64,000 nt of DNA, from NCBI RefSeq assembly GCF_000503775.1, contig NZ_KI629786.1:752634-816633 (forward strand), read 5' to 3'. How positions within the stretch are numbered: position 1 is the stretch's first letter; every line of letters starts with the position of its first letter. Positions 18,351-27,306 of the stretch are shown here, piece by piece. A program made the translations under genes and the position numbers. The notes beneath the pieces are model-generated. The model ran no database searches. It was not told the origin of the DNA and saw only the letters and a program-made list of their open reading frames with translations. Source of the DNA: Brevibacillus panacihumi W25 (GTDB taxonomy: Bacteria; Bacillota; Bacilli; Brevibacillales; Brevibacillaceae).

Positions 18351-19054
18351 TAAGGCTGGCGATTTGCTTCTCGCAGAAGGTTGCTGATCTGACTGATGGT
18401 GTGGTCATCCCGCTTGTTTTCCCGCATTTGTTTTTTGACGTGTTCAAAGGCCTTGAGACCATTGCTGGAAGTAACCGTCATGACTTGTACGTCAGAGCCG
18501 TACATTCTTTCGATCTGTTTGCGGGCTTGCATCAGGTTATGATGCTCGTTGCTTGTCCCCATTGTGCCTGCTGTATTATTTTCATACTCGCCGTTGTAAT
18601 CCCCGCCGCGTGAAGAACTTCCTGCGTAGCTAGAGAGAAGGTGGGACTGCGTGGCGTCCATGTGATTGACGGACGTCGTATTGGCCGTTGTAGGTGCGAC
18701 AAGGATCACATCATTGACGATCAAGGTCTGCACGCCATGGATGCCTGCCGCGTTCAGCCGAGAGTCCAGATTGGTGGAAGGCCCCCCGCCATGCAGATTG
18801 GAGCTGCCGATATTGCTGTACACTGAAGTTCCCATACCGCTAAACGTAGTCCCGTGATTGTTGGTCGTCAGCTTTTTGTCGCGGTCCACGCTCGGAATCA
18901 CGGTCTCCCCGTTTTGTCCCAGATGCCCGGGATGATTCATGGATTGCGTATGAGTCTGCTGTTGCGGTGTCGCCTGATTGTTGTTGTTGCACGCAGTCAT
19001 CAGCAGAAGTAATCCGATACTGCCGACTGCCATGCTTTTGGACAAGTGCTTCAT
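18350..19054 (-). CDS. YhcN/YlaJ family sporulation lipoprotein
   Basis: 234-residue lipoprotein. The N-terminus has a signal peptide with lipobox MTAC at about residues 19-22, then a low-complexity Asn/Gln/His/Thr/Gly-rich stretch. The C-terminal half (from VQTLIVNDVILVAP) matches the YhcN/YlaJ spore-lipoprotein family, with the RKQIERMYGSDVQVMTVTSS segment typical of it. Such proteins sit in the inner spore membrane or coat region and affect germination; the exact role is unclear. ATG 19054 after GGAGGGA. A GCATA, 18-base spacer, GATACTG pair upstream (19143-19172) weakly resembles a forespore sigma-G promoter. Confidence 0.85.
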   Translation of the reverse strand: MKHLSKSMAVGSIGLLLLMTACNNNNQATPQQQTHTQSMNHPGHLGQNGETVIPSVDRDKKLTTNNHGTTFSGMGTSVYSNIGSSNLHGGGPSTNLDSRLNAAGIHGVQTLIVNDVILVAPTTANTTSVNHMDATQSHLLSSYAGSSSRGGDYNGEYENNTAGTMGTSNEHHNLMQARKQIERMYGSDVQVMTVTSSNGLKAFEHVKKQMRENKRDDHTISQISNLLREANRQP

Positions 19055-19208
19055 GATAATCCCTCCAGTGCTTTCACCTGATGTCGTCCCAAGGCCCAAG
19101 ACAGGATCCAAGCTGTTTTTAAGGTCGTTGGAAATTTTTTCTCAGTATCTGTTTATCCTGAGGAAAATATGCACAGAAAGAAGATAGAGACAACTGGAGG
19201 TGGTAGTG

Positions 19209-19952
19209 TTGGAACAGCATGAAAAACAAGATCAGCCTGTATCACGCAGAAATTTCCTGAAGAACTCTGGATTGGTTCTGGGAGGTCTGGTGGTAGGGGG
19301 AGTAGCAGGTAGTCTGCTGCGAACCCAGCAGGGACCACAACAGCCCGGTGCAGCTACTGCTCCGGCTGCCGATTTCAACCAGGCACTCATGTACTTCACT
19401 GGTGAGCAATTCAGGGTCATCGAGGCTGCTTGCGAACGCATCTTTCCAGAGGATGAGCTTGGACCTGGTGCCAAGGCTTTAGGTGCCGCTTATTTCATCG
19501 ATCACCAATTGGCAGGCGAGTGGGGCTTCAATGCCCGCGATTACATGCAGGGCCCATTCTATCCAGGGGAAGCCACTCAGGGATATCAGGGGCGATTGAA
19601 GCGGCGGGAGATTTTCGATATTGGCATTCAAGAAATGAATAACTACAGCAACAGCTTGGAAGGCAAGAAGTTCTACGAGCTTACGCCGGAGCAGCAGGAT
19701 ACGGTGCTCAAGGCTTTTGAAACGGACGAGGTAAAGCTCACCACGATCTCGGCCAGTGCATTTTTTGCGATGTTGCGCGCGACTACGCTGGAAGGCGTAT
19801 ATTCAGATCCGCTCTACGGAGGCAACAAGAATATGGATGGCTGGAGAATGAAGAGTTTTCCGGGTAACCAGATGGCGTATACCCAAATCATTGAGCAGGA
19901 GGGTCTGGCCAAAATGGAACCCTTAAGCCTGCGAGATCATCAACATGGATAA
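19209..19952 (+). CDS. Gluconate 2-dehydrogenase subunit 3 family protein (Tat-exported)
   Basis: About 247-residue small subunit that accompanies a membrane or periplasmic flavoprotein dehydrogenase. The N-terminus has a twin-arginine motif SRRNFLK followed by a hydrophobic segment (GLVLGGLVVGGVAGSLL), so the complex is probably exported folded. FRVIEAACERIFPEDELGPG is the family's characteristic start. TTG 19209 is eight bases from GGAGG; GTG 19206 and 19200 are alternatives. It precedes the flavoprotein gene by 12 bases. Confidence 0.85.
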   Translation: MEQHEKQDQPVSRRNFLKNSGLVLGGLVVGGVAGSLLRTQQGPQQPGAATAPAADFNQALMYFTGEQFRVIEAACERIFPEDELGPGAKALGAAYFIDHQLAGEWGFNARDYMQGPFYPGEATQGYQGRLKRREIFDIGIQEMNNYSNSLEGKKFYELTPEQQDTVLKAFETDEVKLTTISASAFFAMLRATTLEGVYSDPLYGGNKNMDGWRMKSFPGNQMAYTQIIEQEGLAKMEPLSLRDHQHG

Positions 19953-19964
19953 GGGGGAGCATGT

Positions 19965-21686
19965 ATGGCAAAAAAATTGCCCAAGGTAGACGTGGTGGTC
20001 GTAGGAGTAGGCTGGGGCGGAGGGATCATCGCCTCGGAGTTGACCAAGCAAGGATTGACAGTCGTAGGGCTGGAGCGCGGCAAAGAGCGGAAAACCGAAG
20101 ATTACTTCATGGTCCACGATGAGCTGCGCTACGCTTTGCGTTATGAATTGATGCAGGATTTATCCAAGGAAACCATTACGTTCCGCAGCAAGCCTAGTGT
20201 CCGTGCCCTGCCGATGCGTTCGTACGGGTCTTTTTTGCTGGGTACAGGTCTGGGAGGCTCGGGAGTACACTGGAACGGTCAGACGTTTCGCTTCCTGCCG
20301 TATGATTTCGAGATTCGCAGCAAAACGATTGAGAGGTACGGCGAGAAAAAGTTCCCGGATGGCATGACGATTCAGGATTGGGGCATTACCTACGATGAGC
20401 TGGAGCCGTATTTTGACAGGTTTGAGCAGATGGCCGGGATATCCGGGGAGGAGAATCCCCTGGGCGGCAAGCGGTCGAAGCCGTATCCCACTCCGCCGAT
20501 GAAGATGCCGCCAGCGCTGAAAATGTTTGCTGAAGCGACGAAAAAAATGAATCTGCATCCGTACATGATGCCATCCGCCAATCTATCCGAGGCGTATACC
20601 AACCCGGATGGCGTTTCGCGAGCTGCTTGTCAGTACTGCGGCTTTTGCGAGCGTTTTGGATGCGAGTACGGAGCCAAGGCTGATCCCGTCGTAACGGTCA
20701 TTCCCGTCGCGAAAAAGACAGGCAAGTTCGAGATCCGCACCCATTCGCATGTGCGCCGCATTTTGCATGATGGGAAGAAGGCGACAGGAGTCATGTACAC
20801 CGATGTGACCACCGGCGAGGATATTGAGCAGCCTGCCGATATCGTTGTGCTGACCAGCTATGTGTTTAATAATACCCGGCTTTTGCTGATGTCCAATTTG
20901 GGGCGTCCTTACGACCCGAATACCGGTAAAGGGGTCATCGGGAAAAATTACGCCTATCAGGTCATCCGGGGCGGAGCTATCGGCTTTTATGAAGACAGGG
21001 AGTTCAATGTGTTTGCCGGAGCAGGGGCGTTGGGGATGACGATCGACGACTACAACGGCGACAATTTTGACCACTCCGATTTGAACTTTATTCACGGTGC
21101 CAATATCTCCATCTCGCAGACCGGTCAGCGGCCTATCGGCAACAACAAGGTTCCTGCCGGGGTGCCAGGTTGGGGGAAAGAATTCAAGGCGGCGTCGATC
21201 AAGTACTACACCCGCACGTTGTCCGTAGGGGCTCAAGGGGCCTGCATGCCGTTTCGACATCATTTCCTCGATCTCGATCCTACATACAAGGACGTGTTCG
21301 GGGACCCGCTGATGCGGATTACCTTCGATTTCGAGGAACAGGACAGGCAGTTGGCAGCTTATTGTGCAGATCGCTGTGGAGAGATCATCAAGGAGATGGG
21401 TGCGGCGGACAAGATCGAGGTGAACAGGAAGCTCGGACCTTACGATATCACGCCGTACCAGTCTACGCACAACACCGGAGGCGTCATTATGGGCTCCTCG
21501 CCTGATACGTCGGCGGTCAATAATTATCTGCAAATGTGGGATGCCGAGAATGTCTTCGTGGTAGGAGCATCTGCTTTTCCACATAATAGCGGCTACAACC
21601 CTACCGGAACGATGGGAGCGCTGTCGTACCGGGCTGCGGAAGGCATTTTGAAGTACAGCAAGAGCGGCGGAGGTTTGTTGGTGTAG
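19965..21686 (+). CDS. GMC family oxidoreductase (gluconate 2-dehydrogenase flavoprotein type)
   Basis: 573-residue FAD enzyme that oxidises an alcohol or sugar acid. The dinucleotide-binding motif VVGVGWGGGIIASEL lies at residues 12-26, and the C-terminal GMC domain has HNTGGVIMG and AFPHNSGYNPTGTMGAL with the expected His/Asn pair. It lacks its own Tat signal and would be carried out by the Tat-bearing small subunit. The cytochrome c subunit found in Pseudomonas or Gluconobacter three-subunit enzymes is absent here, so the electron acceptor is unknown. Its terminator has been split by an IS element. Confidence 0.87.
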   Translation: MAKKLPKVDVVVVGVGWGGGIIASELTKQGLTVVGLERGKERKTEDYFMVHDELRYALRYELMQDLSKETITFRSKPSVRALPMRSYGSFLLGTGLGGSGVHWNGQTFRFLPYDFEIRSKTIERYGEKKFPDGMTIQDWGITYDELEPYFDRFEQMAGISGEENPLGGKRSKPYPTPPMKMPPALKMFAEATKKMNLHPYMMPSANLSEAYTNPDGVSRAACQYCGFCERFGCEYGAKADPVVTVIPVAKKTGKFEIRTHSHVRRILHDGKKATGVMYTDVTTGEDIEQPADIVVLTSYVFNNTRLLLMSNLGRPYDPNTGKGVIGKNYAYQVIRGGAIGFYEDREFNVFAGAGALGMTIDDYNGDNFDHSDLNFIHGANISISQTGQRPIGNNKVPAGVPGWGKEFKAASIKYYTRTLSVGAQGACMPFRHHFLDLDPTYKDVFGDPLMRITFDFEEQDRQLAAYCADRCGEIIKEMGAADKIEVNRKLGPYDITPYQSTHNTGGVIMGSSPDTSAVNNYLQMWDAENVFVVGASAFPHNSGYNPTGTMGALSYRAAEGILKYSKSGGGLLV

Positions 21687-21692
21687 AAAAGA

Positions 21693-21701
21693 AAAGCCCC
21701 T
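21693..21701 (+). terminator. Left half of a terminator interrupted by an IS
   Basis: AAAGCCCCT here and AGGGGCTTTTTTT at 23675-23687 rebuild a perfect terminator with a TTCG loop once the IS and one copy of the TTCG duplication are removed. Confidence 0.8.
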
Positions 21702-21808
21702 TTCGAGAGAGCCCTGCAAAATCCCCTTGTTGGAGCTTGCAACTCGAGTAACCCCATTGAATTGTGTAAAAAAGAGGGCAATAACGAAAAAATGCAGTTC
21801 AATCTCCC

Positions 21809-23287
21809 TCAGGAGGCGGACTGCATTTTCTCTGTTAATTTTATCATCCGTTTTACATTTACGACGAAAGTCGTAAGTATTGCCTGTATTCGCATGCGAA
21901 AGAGACCACGGTACTTAGCCTTGGTCATCCCATGATACCTTTTTAGTTCCGCATTTTTATGTTCAATAATCGGTCTGCGACAAATACGTTCCTTGAACGT
22001 ATCGCTTTTCTCAAACTCGATTTGCTCTTGGTAATGTTCCGCCACAATCCGAATGGAATAGGTTTTGCTCTTCGCTCCTGGCTTGAAGCATCCTTCCTTA
22101 AGCGGGCACGCCTTGCATTTCTCGGTATCGAAATAGAAAACAAGAGAACGACTATTGCCACTTTGCTTGCTTCCTTGGACAGCTTTTCGAATACTGTGTT
22201 GTCCTGCCGGACAAATAACAAAGTCTGCACCCTTGTTGTATTCTTGTCTAAGCCCTCCGTTATGTACGATCGGGTTAAGTGGTACGACGGGTTGAATCTG
22301 CTTACTTTTCATCTCTTCCAAATTATCTTTACCCGAATATGCAGTGTCAGCAATCACTTCATGTACTTCTATACCTGCGTCCAAGGTTTGATTCAAAAGT
22401 TCTTTGAATTGTTTGCCGTCATCCGAACTTCCTTCAGTAACTTCCACAGCCGTAATGATCTCTTCTTCTGTCATGGCGATATGTTCTTTGTAGCCAAAAA
22501 AGGATTTTGTATTGCTCTTCCATCCAAAGCGTGCATCCGGATCAATGGCCGACATAATGCCTTTATTGGCAAGGAGACGCTCGTCTTCCACGATGGCCTT
22601 GGCGATTCGAACTTTCTCCGAGATGGAACCTTCATGATCCGGCAACAACAACTCAACAGTTTCCCCAAGATTAGCCAGGTACTGAAGCATGATCTTCTCG
22701 GCATCCTCTTGATCTTCTTTCCTCAACCCCGGTAACTTCGGGAGTTTCTTCTCAAGCTTGGGATGCTTTTTCACCACAACACGGAACAGGCGCTTCGCCG
22801 CATCTCGAAGTACTTCAAGTGGCTTTTGTTTTTGCGAAGCTGCCAGTGTATGGGTGGAGTCCATGATGATCGTCTTTGACTTCACAAGACCTTTTTCAAT
22901 GCACTGACGCACAACTGATATGAGCACCTCATCCACGGCTCCTGCTCCTAATCGATGATTACGAAAGCGAGACAGTTGGGAGGGGTCAGGAAGGTTATCC
23001 TCCGGATTTACACCTAAAAACCACTTGTAAGCGAGGTTTACCTGCGTTTCCTGAATGATGCGTTCATCCGAAAGATTGTAGAGAACTTGTAAAAACAGCA
23101 AACGAAACAGGAGTTCTGGTTCGTTAGCAGGTCTTCCGTAATGCTCACAATAAGAGGAACGAACTAAGTCATGAATAAACGTGAAATCTACGATTTCATT
23201 GATTTTTCGTAATGGGTGATCCTCGGGAATCAGTTTGTATAATTCGGCATGGAAAGATGCCGTCATTTGTTTAGAGGGCTGTAGCAA
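21809..23287 (-). CDS. IS1182 family transposase
   Basis: About 492-residue DDE transposase. Catalytic residues appear in IIMDSTHTLAAS (first D), VIADTAYSGKDNLEEM (second D) and RRPIIEHKNAELKRYHGM (E). A four-cysteine-like stretch CKACPLKEGCF lies between the last two. The frame opens at 23383, but that start lies in the nested repeat; TTG 23287 (MLQPSKQMTASFHAEL), nine bases after GAAAGAG, fits the family start best. The coding frame is uninterrupted, so it may be active. The stop lies inside the hairpin at about 21799-21834, the transposase terminator. Confidence 0.9.
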   Translation of the reverse strand: MLQPSKQMTASFHAELYKLIPEDHPLRKINEIVDFTFIHDLVRSSYCEHYGRPANEPELLFRLLFLQVLYNLSDERIIQETQVNLAYKWFLGVNPEDNLPDPSQLSRFRNHRLGAGAVDEVLISVVRQCIEKGLVKSKTIIMDSTHTLAASQKQKPLEVLRDAAKRLFRVVVKKHPKLEKKLPKLPGLRKEDQEDAEKIMLQYLANLGETVELLLPDHEGSISEKVRIAKAIVEDERLLANKGIMSAIDPDARFGWKSNTKSFFGYKEHIAMTEEEIITAVEVTEGSSDDGKQFKELLNQTLDAGIEVHEVIADTAYSGKDNLEEMKSKQIQPVVPLNPIVHNGGLRQEYNKGADFVICPAGQHSIRKAVQGSKQSGNSRSLVFYFDTEKCKACPLKEGCFKPGAKSKTYSIRIVAEHYQEQIEFEKSDTFKERICRRPIIEHKNAELKRYHGMTKAKYRGLFRMRIQAILTTFVVNVKRMIKLTEKMQSAS

Positions 23288-23373
23288 TGGTTCCAACTCT
23301 TTCGTTTTCTTTTCATTGTACAACAAAACCCAGTGCCAAAGGGGGTACTGGTTGAAAACTCTACGGTTGGGGA

Positions 23374-23574
23374 GGAGAAGCATGTTTCCAGGCGGAGCGA
23401 TTGGCGGAGTCCAGCCTAGCGGAACAGCGAAGCCCGGGGAAACGAAAGCGCAACCTATGAATAAACTCCGGAGCTGCGCGCCGTTTTGCGCTTCCCCCGG
23501 GATCGCTGTGGAGCGGACAGTTTAACTCCCTTGCGGGACGTAGACCGTAGCGCAGATCGGAAACATGCTTCTCC
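23374..23574. repeat. Roughly 200-bp inverted-repeat element nested in the IS right end
   Basis: Bounded by GGAGAAGCATGTTTCC (23374-23389) and its exact complement (23559-23574). Inside is GC-rich DNA able to fold into a long ladder: ACAGCG/CGCTGT, CCCGGGG/CCCCGGG and AGCGCAA/TTGCGCT around a roughly 32-base loop, with seven extra bases only in the left arm. No ORF is convincing. It resembles in layout the elements at 41257 and 63883. Confidence 0.65.
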
Positions 23575-23600
23575 CCACTACAGCTACATTCACGACACAT

Positions 23601-23633
23601 GAATCCCCAGTACCTAAAAGCACTGGGGATTCA
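23601..23633. repeat. Hairpin near the IS right end
   Basis: GAATCCCCAGT / ACTGGGGATTC, 11 bp, with a 9-10 base loop. It may shield the transposase from outside transcription; this is inferred. Confidence 0.6.
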
Positions 23634-23714
23634 GTTTACAGATAGTAGGTGGACTTTTGCAGGGCTCTCTTTCGAGGGGCTTTTTTTGCATTTCAGTATG
23701 GTTGAATTGCTAGA

Positions 23715-24770
23715 TCAACCGTGCATGGCCAAATGGCGTTTGAAGTGATCCTCCAGAACCAGACAAGTCATCGCTTCGACTACAGGAACGATTCGTGGAC
23801 AAATACAAGGGTCATGCCGGCCTGTGGTGACGATTTCTTTCTCGTTTCCATGAATATCGATGGTTTTTTGGGCTACCGATATGGATGAAGTGGGTTTGAC
23901 AGCAATTCTGAACACAATCTCTTGTCCGGTGCTGATGCCGCCAATGATCCCTCCTGAATGATTGCTCAGGAAACCATTTTTATCCATGCCGTCATTATGC
24001 TCGCTTCCCAATATCCTTGTGCCATCGAAACCAGTCCCGAACTCAATTCCCTTTACGGCACCAATCGACAGCATGGCTTTTGCCAGATCTGCGTCCAATT
24101 TATCAAATACAGGCTCCCCGAGACCGGGAATGGCCCCTCTAACCCTGCATTCTACGATTCCCCCACAGCTATCCCCAAGCCTTGCGAGCTCTTCTATCAT
24201 TTCTACCATGGCGGGGGCTGCATCGGGATCACAAGTCCTTACCGGATTTTCCTCAATCGCACTTTCCACAAATTGATTGCTTTTGATTCCGCCCACTTCT
24301 GTCGTGTAGGCTAATACGCTTACCCCTCTATTCTCGAGCAGCTTGCGTGCCAATGCTCCTGCAGCAACTCTTCCGGCGGTCTCTCTTCCTGACGCCCGTC
24401 CACTTCCTCTGTAATCCCTGATTCCATACTTTTGCAAATAAGTGAAATCGGCGTGGCCGGGTCTAAAGGAATGTTTAATATCGTCATAGGCTTCCGGCCG
24501 CATATCCGTGTTATACAAAATCATAAAGACAGGGGTACCGGTTGTTTTGCCTTCGAAGGTGCCGGATAGGATATTTACGATGTCGTACTCTTTTCTGCTG
24601 GTCGTAATGGATGATTGACCTGGCTTTCTTCGATCCATTTGCTTTTGAATGTAATCCCGGTCGATTTCGATTCCGGGTGTTACTCCGTCTACGATGACGC
24701 CTACAGCTTCTCCGTGAGATTCCCCGAACGTAGTGATTCTAAATACTTCTCCGAATGAATTTCCCGCCAT
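23715..24770 (-). CDS. aroC: Chorismate synthase (proteobacterial-like AroC type)
   Basis: 351-residue enzyme converting EPSP to chorismate with reduced FMN, last step of the shikimate pathway. Seen are TTFGESHGEAVG at residue 14, FRPGHADFTYLQKYG and YRGSGRASGRETAGRVAAGA. It begins MAGNSFGEVF, like E. coli AroC, whereas the usual Bacillus AroF form begins MRYLTAGESHG. That points to transfer or an extra paralogue. ATG 24770 follows GGGAGAG. It diverges from a LysR regulator 114 bases away that may control it. Confidence 0.93.
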   Translation of the reverse strand: MAGNSFGEVFRITTFGESHGEAVGVIVDGVTPGIEIDRDYIQKQMDRRKPGQSSITTSRKEYDIVNILSGTFEGKTTGTPVFMILYNTDMRPEAYDDIKHSFRPGHADFTYLQKYGIRDYRGSGRASGRETAGRVAAGALARKLLENRGVSVLAYTTEVGGIKSNQFVESAIEENPVRTCDPDAAPAMVEMIEELARLGDSCGGIVECRVRGAIPGLGEPVFDKLDADLAKAMLSIGAVKGIEFGTGFDGTRILGSEHNDGMDKNGFLSNHSGGIIGGISTGQEIVFRIAVKPTSSISVAQKTIDIHGNEKEIVTTGRHDPCICPRIVPVVEAMTCLVLEDHFKRHLAMHG

Positions 24771-24884
24771 TTGCAAACTCTCCCATTTCTGCGTAGTCAA
24801 TTGTTATGTTTGATTATAAGAAGTAAGCTATAATAAATGAAATCACAAATAACGAAGTGTGTCATAGAGAGGGTCTATATCAAA

Positions 24885-25784
24885 ATGAACATCCATATGG
24901 AATGGTATCGAATTTTTTTGCGTACAGCCGAGCTGGGCAATTTGACCAAAGCGGCACAACAGCTGCATATCACCCAACCTTCCGTCAGCTACGCAATCAA
25001 GCAATTGGAGGAGATGATGGGTGTCAAATTATTTCACCGCCATTCAAAGGGTGTCAGTCTGACCTCAGAAGGATCGGCGTTATTGGAATATGTCAAGCAA
25101 GCCTTTTCGCTTCTGGAAGCTGGAGAAAAGCGAATTCAATCATTTGTGCAATTGGCTTCCGGGGAGCTGCGGATTGGAGCGAGCGGACCTGTGATCAAAC
25201 ATCTCCTGCTCCATCCATTGGACCGTTTCCATAGCGCGTATCCGGGGGTGCGCATCCGACTTGTGCAAGGCAGAACGTATGAAATCGCAAAACGTCTGAA
25301 AGAAGGCAAAATCGATATTGGCCTCGTTCATCTTCCGGTGTCCGATCAGGAACTCGATGTCACTCATGTCATCACCAATCATGACTGCTTTGTAGTCGGT
25401 CCTGCATACCGTGCGCTGTCAGAGAACCCGATTTCCATCCAAGCGTTAACGAAAATTCCATTGCTTCTCCTCTCTTCGGGGAGCAATACCAGGCAATTCG
25501 TCGAGCAATGGTTCGAAGCACAGGGAGTAAAGGCAGAGGTTGATATTGAACTGAACAGCTCAGACATGCTCATAGAGTTTGCCCAGCGTGGTTATGGCGC
25601 TGCGTTTGTAAACCGTTCCTTTATCCAACAGGAGCTGGAGGAGGAGCGCCTTTTTGAGCTGAAGCTGATCGAACCGATCCCTTCCCGCCATATCGGAATC
25701 GCAACACGCAGGGACATTTCTTTATCACTGGCAGCTGCCCGGTTTAACGAATTGCTGGTTTCGTCCATAGAGCACTCCAAGTAA
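24885..25784 (+). CDS. LysR family transcriptional regulator
   Basis: 299-residue LTTR. The helix-turn-helix LTKAAQQLHITQPSVSYAIK near residues 20-39 is followed by the substrate-binding domain (LRIGASGPVIKHLLL onward), resembling the CysB/YtlI-like activator group. ATG 24885 (MNIHMEWYRIF) is preceded by GAGAGG; an upstream in-frame ATG at 24837 would add 16 residues. TATAAT-like boxes on both strands lie near 24812-24832. It is divergent to aroC, the classical LTTR arrangement, so aroC is its probable target. Confidence 0.88.
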   Translation: MNIHMEWYRIFLRTAELGNLTKAAQQLHITQPSVSYAIKQLEEMMGVKLFHRHSKGVSLTSEGSALLEYVKQAFSLLEAGEKRIQSFVQLASGELRIGASGPVIKHLLLHPLDRFHSAYPGVRIRLVQGRTYEIAKRLKEGKIDIGLVHLPVSDQELDVTHVITNHDCFVVGPAYRALSENPISIQALTKIPLLLLSSGSNTRQFVEQWFEAQGVKAEVDIELNSSDMLIEFAQRGYGAAFVNRSFIQQELEEERLFELKLIEPIPSRHIGIATRRDISLSLAAARFNELLVSSIEHSK

Positions 25785-25802
25785 CCGCGATCTGGTATAA
25801 CA

Positions 25803-25840
25803 AAAAACAGCAACCCTGTTAAAAAGGATTGCTGTTTTCT
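25803..25840 (+). terminator. Bidirectional terminator
   Basis: AAAACAGCAACCC with GGATTGCTGTTTT, one mismatch, flanked by A and T runs; it separates the convergent lysR gene and the secreted protein gene. Confidence 0.8.
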
Positions 25841-25844
25841 GCGG

Positions 25845-26360
25845 TTACTGCAACAAGGATCGGATATCTCCGGTATTTGGATTCACTACGAACCAGCCAT
25901 AGGTGCTGGTGTAGCTGTCTCCGGACTGGAAGTTGTTCACATAGGTTTGATAGACATGGATGACGTAGTGCCCTTTCTCATCGTCGTGGGAATACTCAAC
26001 GACGTGAGAGGGAGAGAGATTCCCCGCGAACTTGGCCTTCACCAGTTCGATTGCTTCCATCTTGGAGTACATCTTGCTAGTCGGCAGCTTGCCGATGTAG
26101 ATGGATCGCGAACGCGCATCGTAGATCACCGGCTTGTTCAGGTTTTCGGCGACGAAGCGAATCGGGACATAGACAGTGTTCTTGTACATGATTCCTTGTA
26201 CATCGCTCGCAGGCGATTTTGGCACCCCTTCAAAATAATAGGTAAAGGGCGTTTGTTTGGTCTCTGGATCGGGATAGTTAGAAGCCGCTGCGGCTATCCC
26301 GGAAAAGAGCACCGACCCGATCACGATGCCCCCCAATAAAGATTTAAAATCCCATTTCAT
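25845..26360 (-). CDS. Secreted protein with copper-amine-oxidase-N-like domain
   Basis: 171-residue protein with a signal peptide (KSLLGGIVIGSVLFSGIAAA). A stretch NTVYVPIRFVAENLNKPVIY followed by RSIYIG is the hallmark of the copper amine oxidase N-terminal domain, a wall-protein module common in Paenibacillus and Brevibacillus. The last 65 residues (KMEAIELVKAKF... YGWFVVNPNTGDIRSLL) resemble a PepSY-like fold. ATG 26360 lies nine bases from GGGGAGAGG. The role is unknown; it is probably extracellular. Confidence 0.78.
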   Translation of the reverse strand: MKWDFKSLLGGIVIGSVLFSGIAAAASNYPDPETKQTPFTYYFEGVPKSPASDVQGIMYKNTVYVPIRFVAENLNKPVIYDARSRSIYIGKLPTSKMYSKMEAIELVKAKFAGNLSPSHVVEYSHDDEKGHYVIHVYQTYVNNFQSGDSYTSTYGWFVVNPNTGDIRSLLQ

Positions 26361-26613
26361 TCTTGCAAACCTCTCCCCGTATCGAATGAGACCAGCCTGT
26401 GCTGTATTCGACTTTTCTAGCATTAGTATGACAAATTTTGCAAAATTCAGCTATCAACCGAGGGTACTAGGAAACAAAGACTAGAAAAAATAGGAAATCG
26501 CCAATCGCCGTGGGAAAAGTCCTAGAAAACGCGGGGCGCAAAGATACTTTTTTCCTGAGCGCACTATGAGTATGATGGAGAATAGGGAGAATACAAGACT
26601 AGGAGAGCAAAAG

Positions 26614-27297
26614 ATGTCGATTTTAAAAAATGACTGGGCCCACATATTGGCCGAAGAGTTTGACAAGCCATACTATCTCAAACTGAGGGAAACATTGAAA
26701 GAAGAGTATCAGCGCTACACGGTATACCCGGATATGTACGATATTTTCAATGCCCTTCACCTGACGAGTTACGAGCAGGCAAGGGTGGTTATTCTGGGAC
26801 AAGATCCCTATCACGGGCCAGGGCAGGCGCATGGCCTGAGCTTTTCCGTCAAGCCGGGGATCAAGCCGCCGCCTTCCCTGCAGAACATCTACAAGGAGCT
26901 GCAAACTGATCTGAATTGCAGCATTCCTCAGCACGGTTACCTCGTTCACTGGGCCAAACAAGGCGTGCTGCTGCTCAACACCGTCCTGACTGTGCGGGAG
27001 AGCAGCCCCAATTCGCATAAAGGTCTGGGCTGGGAAACCTTTACGGATCAGGTGATTCATCAGCTCAATGCGCGCATGACGCCACTGGTCTTTATCCTCT
27101 GGGGTAAACACGCCCAAGAGAAAGCGGCTCTGCTGGACAGAAGCAGACACCATATTATTGCCTCACCGCACCCCAGCCCATTTTCTGCGCATCGCGGCTT
27201 TTTGGGCAGCAGACCTTTTTCGCGAGCCAATCAATTCCTTCTTGCACAAGGTTTGGAGCCGATCGACTGGCAGCTTCCGGAAGACCCCAACAGCTAG
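26614..27297 (+). CDS. ung: Uracil-DNA glycosylase
   Basis: 227-residue family 1 enzyme that removes uracil from DNA. Seen are [18 protein letters not shown] with the catalytic Asp, and [20 protein letters not shown] with the catalytic His and DNA-intercalation loop. ATG 26614 after AGGAGAG; an in-frame ATG at 26566 would add 16 residues without a good site. It converges with thiN, with nine bases between the stops and no visible terminator. Confidence 0.95.
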   Translation: MSILKNDWAHILAEEFDKPYYLKLRETLKEEYQRYTVYPDMYDIFNALHLTSYEQARVVILGQDPYHGPGQAHGLSFSVKPGIKPPPSLQNIYKELQTDLNCSIPQHGYLVHWAKQGVLLLNTVLTVRESSPNSHKGLGWETFTDQVIHQLNARMTPLVFILWGKHAQEKAALLDRSRHHIIASPHPSPFSAHRGFLGSRPFSRANQFLLAQGLEPIDWQLPEDPNS

Positions 27298-27306
27298 GGC
27301 GACCGG

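Larger units (their letters stand above)
21706..23670. mobile_element. IS1182-family insertion sequence, 1965 bp
   Basis: Perfect 16-bp terminal inverted repeats AGAGAGCCCTGCAAAA (21706-21721) and its complement (23655-23670). The element is flanked by the direct repeat TTCG (21702-21705 and 23671-23674); a reading with a 6-bp repeat TTTCGA and 15-bp ends is equally consistent. It encodes one DDE transposase. The flanks join to a perfect terminator hairpin, so it landed in the loop. The right end carries about 345 bases of non-coding DNA with a nested inverted-repeat element. Confidence 0.92.
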
